Assembly: GCA_009827235.1 (NCBI GenBank)
Contig: SPMW01000019.1
Span: 1-29,285 of the forward strand
Origin: Candidatus Campylobacter infans
GTDB lineage: Bacteria; Campylobacterota; Campylobacteria; Campylobacterales; Campylobacteraceae
Reading direction: 5' to 3'
DNA length: 29,285 nucleotides
Made by a program: the position numbers and the translations under genes. A model generated the notes under the pieces. That model was not told the DNA's origin, searched no databases, and was given only the letters and a program-made list of their open reading frames with translations. This document shows, in pieces, positions 23,768-29,285 of this stretch. Positions within the stretch are counted from its first letter, which is position 1. Each line of letters begins with the position of its first letter.

Positions 23768-25183
23768 ATGAAAAACATATTTTTAAACAGCCAAGAACTT
23801 GATAAAAGCGCGGTTAATGCGGGTTTGGCTGAGCTGGTTTTACAAGAAAATGCCGCTCGCGCCGTGGCTGATGAAATTAAAAAAAGATTAAAATTTGGCT
23901 CAAAAATTGCATTTTTATGTGGCAGCGGAAATAACGCAGCTGACGCTATTGCTTGTGCTAGAATGCTTAGCGGGGATTATGAATGCGTGATTTTTTTGCT
24001 TTTTGATAAATTAAATCAAAACGCCTCAACTCAGCTTAACATTGCTAAAAATTATGGTGTAAGCGTGCTTGAAAAAGCAAATTTTAATCAAAACTATAAA
24101 GAAAATTTTATAAATTTTAATTGTATTGTTGATGGTATTTTTGGCTCTGGGTTTAATAGGGATTTGGGAGAAGAACTTTGTCAAATAATTAGCGCCGTTA
24201 ATGAAATAGACGCATTTAAGATAGCTGTTGATGTACCTAGTGGCTTGGATATGAGTGCAAATCCCTCACCGCTGTGTTTTAGGGCGGATCTTTGCGTAAG
24301 TATGGGCGCGCTAAAACTCGCACTTTATGGCGATATGGCTAAGGATTTTGTGGGCGAGATCGTGCTTGCAAATCTTGGATTAAGCGAGCAAAATTTTATC
24401 AAAACAGCTAGCCAGGGCGATTATTTGCTTGAATTTGCTGATATGTACTTGCCAAATAGAACGCAAAAAAATGTAAATAAGGGCGATTTTGGGCATGCTT
24501 TTGTCGTGCGCGGGCAGATGAGCGGGGCGTGCTTGCTTGCAAGTTTAGCGGCGCTAAATATGGGCGCTGGCAAGGTTAGCATTTACAATTTTGATGCCAC
24601 AATGCTAGCTAATTGCGATGCGCAAATTATGCAAAAATCAAGTTTTGAAGGAGCTAGTGCCGTAGCGTGCGGTATGGGACTTGGCGATGTAAATTTTAAT
24701 TTTAATGAAATTTTAAGTTTGCCTTGCGTGATTGATGCGGATATGTTTGGGCGCGCGGAGATTTTAAGCTTTGCTAAGAGCCAAAAATGCGTTTTAACAC
24801 CGCATTTAAAGGAATTTGTAAGTTTGTTAAAATTTACTGGTTTTGGCCAAATTGACATAAAACAAGCGCAAAAAGAAAAATTTGCTCTTGCAAGAGAGTT
24901 TAGCTTAAAATTTGCTAGCACGCTGGTTTTAAAGGGCGCAAATACCATCATCGCGCAAAATGGCCGGCTTTATATCTGCGCTCTTGGCACTCAAAAGCTA
25001 GCAGTTGGTGGCAGTGGCGATGCCCTAGCTGGCATTATTTTAGCACTTTTGGCTCAAAATTATACTAGCTTAAATGCTGCCATCACAGGCGTTTTAGCTC
25101 ATGCCAAAACAGCCTTAAACTACGATGGCAACGACTTTTCATTTAGCCCAAATGATATTATAAAAGGATTAAAAAAACTATGA
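23768..25183 (+). CDS. Bifunctional NAD(P)H-hydrate epimerase / dehydratase
   Basis: 471 residues with two fused domains that repair damaged nicotinamide cofactors. Residues 1-215 form the YjeF-N epimerase: NSQELDKSAV, VDGIFGSGFNRDLG and VDVPSGLDMS are typical. The usual GNNGGDGL loop reads GNNAADAI, an odd change at the entry of the active site. Residues about 235-471 form the ribokinase-like dehydratase, with LVLKGANTII and the catalytic VGGSGD (Asp418). The gene has its own promoter, and its TGA overlaps the purN ATG. Confidence 0.92.
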   Translation: MKNIFLNSQELDKSAVNAGLAELVLQENAARAVADEIKKRLKFGSKIAFLCGSGNNAADAIACARMLSGDYECVIFLLFDKLNQNASTQLNIAKNYGVSVLEKANFNQNYKENFINFNCIVDGIFGSGFNRDLGEELCQIISAVNEIDAFKIAVDVPSGLDMSANPSPLCFRADLCVSMGALKLALYGDMAKDFVGEIVLANLGLSEQNFIKTASQGDYLLEFADMYLPNRTQKNVNKGDFGHAFVVRGQMSGACLLASLAALNMGAGKVSIYNFDATMLANCDAQIMQKSSFEGASAVACGMGLGDVNFNFNEILSLPCVIDADMFGRAEILSFAKSQKCVLTPHLKEFVSLLKFTGFGQIDIKQAQKEKFALAREFSLKFASTLVLKGANTIIAQNGRLYICALGTQKLAVGGSGDALAGIILALLAQNYTSLNAAITGVLAHAKTALNYDGNDFSFSPNDIIKGLKKL

Positions 25184-25752
25184 AAACAAAAAAAATTGCC
25201 GTGCTTTTTAGCTCAAATGGTTCAAATTTAGAAGCAATTATTAAAAAATTACACAATAAACGCTTCAATGGAACAAAAATTAAAATTTCTCTTTTAATTT
25301 GTAATAATAAAAACGCTTTTGGCATAGTAAGAGCGCGTAAATATGGGCTTGAAACCACGATTATTAGCCACGAAAATTTTACTTGTAGGCAAGAGTTTGA
25401 TAAGGTTTTAGTAGAAAAAATAAAAAGCGCAAATGTAGATTTAGTCGTGCTTGCTGGCTTTATGAGAATATTAACGCCGGTATTTTGTGATAATGTGCGC
25501 GCCATAAACTTACACCCTAGCATTTTGCCATTATTTAAAGGCGCAAATGCCATTAAAGAAAGTTTTCAAAGCGATATGCAAATAGGCGGAGTTAGCGTTC
25601 ATTGGGTAAGTAGCGAGCTAGATAGCGGTAAAATCATAGCTCAACGCAGTTTTAAGCGTAAAAATTGCGATTTTAAATCTTGGGAGAAAAAAATCCACGC
25701 CCTTGAACATAAAATTTTGCCAAAAACCATCATAAAATTGCTTTGTAAATAA
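25180..25752 (+). CDS. purN: Phosphoribosylglycinamide formyltransferase PurN
   Basis: 190 residues, standard length. It transfers formyl from 10-formyltetrahydrofolate to GAR in purine synthesis. The phosphate-binding SSNGSNLEAI is at 11-20. The catalytic triad is Asn110, His112 (INLHPSILP) and Asp148 (ELDSGKII). It overlaps nnrDE by ATGA, with AAAAGGA upstream of the start, so it is translated from the nnrDE message. Confidence 0.95.
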   Translation: MKTKKIAVLFSSNGSNLEAIIKKLHNKRFNGTKIKISLLICNNKNAFGIVRARKYGLETTIISHENFTCRQEFDKVLVEKIKSANVDLVVLAGFMRILTPVFCDNVRAINLHPSILPLFKGANAIKESFQSDMQIGGVSVHWVSSELDSGKIIAQRSFKRKNCDFKSWEKKIHALEHKILPKTIIKLLCK

Positions 25753-26176
25753 TTTTGGGGCTGATGTGAGCGCAATTTATATAAAATTTAGTATAAATTG
25801 TGGCTTTCGGTAAGTTTTAAAATTTAAGCTAAATTATTTTAGATTTGCTTAAATTTTGCTGGTTTGCTAGTTAGAAAGTGCCTAAAAGCTAGTTTGCGTG
25901 GCGCTTTGAGCTATTTTAATAAAATGAGCAAATTTTAATTTTTCTTGCTTTTGCTAGATAAATACAAGCAAATAAAATTATAATTTAAAATCTTTTTGTA
26001 GTAAATTAAAATTAGGTTAAGTTTAAATTTTTAAGTTTTGTTAAATTTAAAATTTGCTTGAAATAGCTTTGTGGATTTGTTATAAAATCAAGTTATTTTT
26101 ATATTTTAAATTATTTTTAAGATTACTTTGCTACAATTTCGCTCTTTTTTAACATTTTAGCAGCGGAACTCGTTTT
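25753..26176. other. 424-base AT-rich spacer before the tRNA cluster
   Basis: No gene is seen. It contains an 8-bp hairpin (25875-25882 with 25900-25907, one G-U pair) and the tRNA promoter near 26132. The string TAGGTTAAGTTT near 26010 recurs near 26929 on the far side of the tRNA genes. Confidence 0.5.
26132..26137 (+). promoter_or_regulatory. -10 element of the tRNA operon
   Basis: TTTGCTACAAT lies 40 bases before the first tRNA, with no reading frame between. It is likely the promoter for all five tRNA genes. Confidence 0.6.
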
Positions 26177-26254
26177 CGGGGCGTAGCGCAGTCTGGTTAG
26201 CGCATCTGGTTTGGGACCAGAGGGCCGAAGGTTCGAATCCTTTCGCCCCGACCA
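26177..26254 (+). tRNA. tRNA-Pro (anticodon TGG)
   Basis: The acceptor stem CGGGGCG/CGCCCCG is perfect and the anticodon stem is TCTGG/CCAGA. The T arm is GAAGG-TTCGAAT-CCTTT with one G-U pair. CCA is encoded. Confidence 0.97.
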
Positions 26255-26255
26255 T

Positions 26256-26333
26256 GGTGAGTGTAGCTCAGTCGGTTAGAGCATCAGATTGTGGTCCTGA
26301 GGGTCGTGGGTTCGATCCCCACTACTCACCCCA
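26256..26333 (+). tRNA. tRNA-His (anticodon GTG)
   Basis: The extra G(-1) opposite C73, the tRNA-His identity mark, is encoded, as is CCA. The anticodon stem TCAGA/CCTGA has an A-C mispair next to the loop. Confidence 0.95.
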
Positions 26334-26339
26334 CTTTTT

Positions 26340-26416
26340 GCGCTCGTAGCTCAACTGGATAGAGCGACAGACTTCGGATCTGTAGGTTGTGGGTTCGACT
26401 CCTACCTGGCGCACCA
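26340..26416 (+). tRNA. tRNA-Arg (anticodon TCG)
   Basis: The anticodon arm is ACAGA-CTTCGGA-TCTGT; CCA is encoded. The acceptor stem GCGCTCG/CTGGCGC contains a C6-U67 mispair and a U-G pair. Confidence 0.95.
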
Positions 26417-26448
26417 TTTTGTGCGACGAAGTTTAGCAGCGTTTTTAA

Positions 26449-26525
26449 GCGCTCATAGCTCAGCTGGATAGAGCAACGGCCTTCTAAGCCGTAGGCCAGA
26501 GGTTCGAATCCTCTTGGGCGTACCA
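26449..26525 (+). tRNA. tRNA-Arg (anticodon TCT)
   Basis: The anticodon arm is ACGGC-CTTCTAA-GCCGT; CCA is encoded. The first acceptor pair is G-U. Its 5' half is nearly identical to that of the preceding tRNA-Arg. Confidence 0.95.
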
Positions 26526-26534
26526 TTTATTTAT

Positions 26535-26619
26535 GCGGACGTGGTGAAATTGGCAGACACGCTAGACTTAGGATCTAGTGCCGCAAGGTGTGGAGGTTCA
26601 AGTCCTCTCGTCCGCACCA
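26535..26619 (+). tRNA. tRNA-Leu (anticodon TAG)
   Basis: A class II tRNA with a long variable arm. The anticodon arm is CTAGA-CTTAGGA-TCTAG and the acceptor stem GCGGACG/CGTCCGC is perfect. CCA is encoded. Confidence 0.97.
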
Positions 26620-26804
26620 CTACATTTTTTCAAATGTTCTATTTATCGTTATTTCAAGGCTTTAAGCTTTTTTACATTGTAAGCTAAAAGATATAATAAA
26701 ACATTAGTTATTCGTTTTTATAATTAAATTTTGTGGCCAGTATAGCAGGCAGTGCGGGTAGGGTAATGCCAAAATACAAAATTATAGCTTTGTCAAATTA
26801 CAAA

Positions 26805-26847
26805 AATCAAGCAAAAAAAATCAATCAAAAAATCAAGCAAAAAAATC
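26805..26847. repeat. Direct repeat AATCAAGCAAAAAAA
   Basis: Copies at 26805-26822 and 26831-26847 are separated by a related AATCAAAA-type segment, giving a strongly purine-biased strand. Confidence 0.6.
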
Positions 26848-26942
26848 GTGTAATCAGCTAGGTTTAATAAATGTTATAAAAACTCACAAAATATTTAAAA
26901 TTTGTTGCGCTGTAAATTGTTGTAAATTTAGGTTAAGTTTGG

Positions 26943-26966
26943 CTCGCAAATCCTAGGATTTGCGAG
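26943..26966 (-). terminator. Perfect palindrome downstream of dcuB, probable terminator hairpin
   Basis: The arms CTCGCAAATCC and GGATTTGCGAG are separated by TA, forming a 24-base perfect palindrome starting 20 bases after the dcuB stop. No U-run follows on either strand, so it may stabilise the 3' end rather than terminate, or bind a protein as DNA. Confidence 0.5.
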
Positions 26967-26986
26967 AAGTTTAAAAGAATGAAATT

Positions 26987-28378
26987 TTAAATATAACCTG
27001 CCACGAGTGCTAAAACATAACCCGCCACGCAAGAAGTAGAAACGCCAATAAGCCCTGGGATAATAAAGCTGTGGTTTATAACGAATTTACCAATATGCGT
27101 TGTGCCTGAGCGGTCAAATTGTATGGTCGCAAGGTCGCTTGGGTAAGTCGGTAAGATATAATAACCATAGCAAGCAGCCGAAAACGCCACAATAATGCCA
27201 GGTTCTACGCCAATGCCAAGTGCTAGTGGCACAAATGCCGCTAGTGCCGCCGCTTGCGAATTAACAAATTTTGAAATCAAAAGTAGCATAATCGCATAAG
27301 TCCAAGGGAGTTCTTTTACTACATCGCCTAGTGCGGTTTTAAGCATTGGAGTATGCACAGCAAACATCGAATCAGCCATCCACGAGATACCAAACACCGC
27401 CACCATCGCTATCATACCTGATTTAAAAATAGCGTTATTGCCTATGTCGCTAACCTTTACCTTTGTAAAAATCACCAGCGCAGAGCCAGCCATAAGCATA
27501 AACATTTGGATCACAGCAACCATACTCATCGGCTTCATCACTCCCTTGCCATTATCAAAAGCAGGGCGTAAATCGCTAAAAATTCCTAAAATCGCCACCA
27601 AGGCAATCGCACCCAAAAATATCCACATAGCAGTCCATTGAATTGTCGGCAACTCCACACCCAAAAGCGTTTTATTTTCGCCATAAACATATTCTTTAAA
27701 TTTTGGATCTTTGAGTTTTTCTTGGAATATGGGGTCTTTATCTAAATCCTTGCCTCTAAACCATGAAAAAATCCCAACGCAAAGCACGCCAAAAGCACCA
27801 CTTGGGATGGTGATTTTTAGCAAATCTACATACCCGTCAAAGCCTTGTATATGCGTAACCCCAGGGGCTAAGAGCATAGCTGTGAGGCTAACTACTGCTA
27901 CGCTCACAGGCGAGCAGATAATTCCCATTTGGCTGGCTATGCTTGCTCCTGCCATAGGGCGCTCTGGGCGAATGCCGTTTTTGATGGCTATATCATAAAT
28001 AATAGGCATCATCGTATAAACCACATGCCCCGTGCCACAAAGTATGGTAAGAAACCAAGTAACAAAAGGTGCAAGTATAGTCAAAAACTTTGGATTTCGT
28101 CTTAGAATGCGCTCGGCAATTTGTAGCATTACATCAAGCCCGCCACTTGAAAGCAAAGTAGCACTCGCTACAACCACGCATAAAATCGTAAAAATCACAT
28201 CAATTGCTGGCTTACCAGGTTTTACATGAAAAAGAAAAGTCAGCACAAAAATGCCAATTCCGCCAAGCAAGCCAAGCGCGATACCGCCTTTTCTTGCGCC
28301 ATAAAAAAGGCAAATCAAAACGATAATTAGCTGTATAGCAAACTGCTTGCCATCGCTTAAAGAGGTTAAAAACTCCAT
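26987..28378 (-). CDS. dcuB: Anaerobic C4-dicarboxylate transporter DcuB
   Basis: 463 residues with ten to twelve membrane helices. [20 protein letters not shown] at the N-terminus, [38 protein letters not shown] and [19 protein letters not shown] match DcuB closely, more so than DcuA. DcuB exchanges fumarate for succinate during fumarate respiration. AAAGGAG precedes the ATG. It is a single gene with an upstream AT-rich region of about 140 bases and a palindrome after the stop. Confidence 0.93.
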   Translation of the reverse strand: MEFLTSLSDGKQFAIQLIIVLICLFYGARKGGIALGLLGGIGIFVLTFLFHVKPGKPAIDVIFTILCVVVASATLLSSGGLDVMLQIAERILRRNPKFLTILAPFVTWFLTILCGTGHVVYTMMPIIYDIAIKNGIRPERPMAGASIASQMGIICSPVSVAVVSLTAMLLAPGVTHIQGFDGYVDLLKITIPSGAFGVLCVGIFSWFRGKDLDKDPIFQEKLKDPKFKEYVYGENKTLLGVELPTIQWTAMWIFLGAIALVAILGIFSDLRPAFDNGKGVMKPMSMVAVIQMFMLMAGSALVIFTKVKVSDIGNNAIFKSGMIAMVAVFGISWMADSMFAVHTPMLKTALGDVVKELPWTYAIMLLLISKFVNSQAAALAAFVPLALGIGVEPGIIVAFSAACYGYYILPTYPSDLATIQFDRSGTTHIGKFVINHSFIIPGLIGVSTSCVAGYVLALVAGYI

Positions 28379-28516
28379 AAATTCTCCTTTAAGAATTATT
28401 GTGATTTTATTGCAAAAACGAGATAAAATTGTATTTTTATTTTTCTTAATTTTTATTAAAATTTTAAATGAATTGCGATGAGATATTAAAATTTAAGCAA
28501 GATTTTATTTTACCAG

Positions 28517-28942
28517 CTACCAAGCCACTTGTAAATCTTCTATTTTGATTTTGCAATTAGCCACATTATCTTTGCATAAATTTTTGATTCTTTTTGAGTC
28601 TTTAAGTGCTAAGCAAAGCGCGTTTTTATCGTCTATGCTTACATCAAATTCTCTTGCGTTTTTATCTGGCACGCTTATAGAAACGCATGAAATATTTTTA
28701 TTTGCAAAGATATGGCCGTTTTCATCGACAGCTTCTGTCATTGCGTGTAAATTATCATTAAACTCGCCATTTACGATGTAATAAGTGGCTATGTCAGTTA
28801 CTGCGGTGCTAAGATCGCTTGCTACTTTTATAACTTCGGCATCATCTTTAATCGCTGAGAATTTTGAAACCGCCACAGACGCAAGAATGCTTAAAATTAA
28901 TATCATAAATGAAAATTCAACCACACTAAAAGCTTTTTTCAT
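28517..28942 (-). CDS. Type IV pilin-like / type II pseudopilin protein
   Basis: 141 residues. MKKAFSVVEFSFMILILSIL is a class III signal: short basic leader, predicted cleavage between Ala4 and Phe5, and Glu at mature position 5 (Glu9), followed by the hydrophobic stalk helix. Ala replaces the more usual Gly before the cleavage site. The globular part has four cysteines that could form disulfides. Campylobacters use such proteins in a type II-like DNA uptake system, which is a possible role here. No other secretion gene is visible in the window. Confidence 0.78.
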   Translation of the reverse strand: MKKAFSVVEFSFMILILSILASVAVSKFSAIKDDAEVIKVASDLSTAVTDIATYYIVNGEFNDNLHAMTEAVDENGHIFANKNISCVSISVPDKNAREFDVSIDDKNALCLALKDSKRIKNLCKDNVANCKIKIEDLQVAW

Positions 28943-29285
28943 TTTTATTCTCTTAAAATTATCTTTATTTTAAAATTTAAAGCGCAAGGATAATGTTTTT
29001 TTCATAAAAACAAGCTTAAAATTAACAAATTTTTATTTACGATTTAACAAAAAAAAATTTTTTTAATATAAAGTTTCTTTAAATATAAATTTTATATTTT
29101 TTAAATAATTAACTTTATATTTAAAAAAATTATAAAATTTTAGAAATTTTAATGATTTTTGGCATTTTAAAATTTATGTGGATTTTTAAAATTTTAAAAT
29201 TTTGTTTTTTGTTTGTTTTTTATTTTAAATTCCGCACGGGTTTTTTAAAATTTTAATTATTTTTTTGCGATTTTTACGCGCGGGT
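28943..29285. other. 343-base extremely AT-rich right end without a gene
   Basis: It contains long A and T runs, interleaved TTTAAATATAAA-type inverted repeats (about 29060-29130) and one exact AAATTTTAAAATTT palindrome (29189-29202). No reading frame or RNA gene is recognised. Confidence 0.5.

Larger units (their letters stand above)
26620..26986. other. 367-base spacer with orphan promoter-like site, A-rich repeat and palindrome
   Basis: No gene is seen. TATAAT occurs at 26692-26697 on the plus strand with nothing obvious behind it. A relatively G-rich patch near 26733-26770 is followed by A-rich repeats (26805-26847) and the hairpin at 26943. Confidence 0.5.

Noticed and set aside
26326..26526. 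66-codon minus-strand open frame across the tRNA-Arg genes
   Set aside because: It is the antisense of the two tRNA-Arg genes and the end of tRNA-His. The GRSRTHNLQIRS-type product is a well-known spurious translation of tRNA genes.
26010..26940. TAGGTTAAGTTT on both sides of the tRNA cluster, considered as attachment sites
   Set aside because: It is only 12 bases, no integrase is present and the interval contains only ordinary tRNA genes; probably chance.

Overview
The window is AT-rich chromosomal DNA of a Campylobacter-type member of the Campylobacterota. The assignment rests on gene content and local gene orders typical of that group: DUF448 next to infB; petABC encoding a Rieske protein, a cytochrome b and a diheme c-type cytochrome; dut followed by an EI24 membrane gene; lspA followed by hemJ; and DapD. 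Further support comes from promoters of the form TTTTGCTAYAAT without a clear -35 box, and very AT-rich spacers. The species cannot be named from sequence alone. Apart from one restriction-modification pair, I see no insertion sequence, phage or CRISPR array.

Layout. 1-1250 (minus): start of infB, a YlxR-like RNA-binding protein, and an unknown membrane protein. 1458-4163 (plus): petABC, the cytochrome bc1 complex, closed by a strong terminator. 4310-4507 (minus): thiS. 4579-7876 (plus): dut, an EI24 membrane protein and a Na/phosphate symporter, linked by start/stop overlaps. 7962-10803 (plus): an MBOAT O-acyltransferase, an SGNH-like partner and a DUF2628 protein, which look like a surface-glycan or peptidoglycan acylation cassette. 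10744-11289 (minus): a ClbS/DfsB-family protein whose 3' end overlaps the DUF2628 gene. 11290-11830: a gene-poor spacer with an orphan promoter-like site. 11831-14999 (minus): beta-carbonic anhydrase, an extremely acidic 55-residue micropeptide, hisF, a phosphorylase-like protein and rlmN, closely packed or overlapping. 15143-15306 (plus): a small Tat-signal gene broken by one missing base in a T run. 15496-17157: SLC13 anion transporter. 17165-19369: DNA adenine methyltransferase plus a probable restriction endonuclease. 19548-21613: PilZ protein, lspA, hemJ. 21668-22834 (minus): dapD. 22942-25752 (plus): TSUP exporter, nnrDE, purN. 26177-26619: five tRNA genes (Pro, His, Arg, Arg, Leu). 26987-28942 (minus): dcuB and a type IV pilin-like protein. 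The remainder is extremely AT-rich noncoding DNA.

Functionally this is mostly core metabolism (respiration, nucleotide, histidine, lysine/peptidoglycan, lipoprotein processing, heme, dicarboxylate uptake), with accessory genes interspersed. The parts most worth a second look are the acidic micropeptide coupled to carbonic anhydrase, the frameshifted Tat peptide, the MBOAT/SGNH/DUF2628 cassette, the overlapping ClbS homologue, and a 14-bp A/T palindrome found at least eight times, always between genes.
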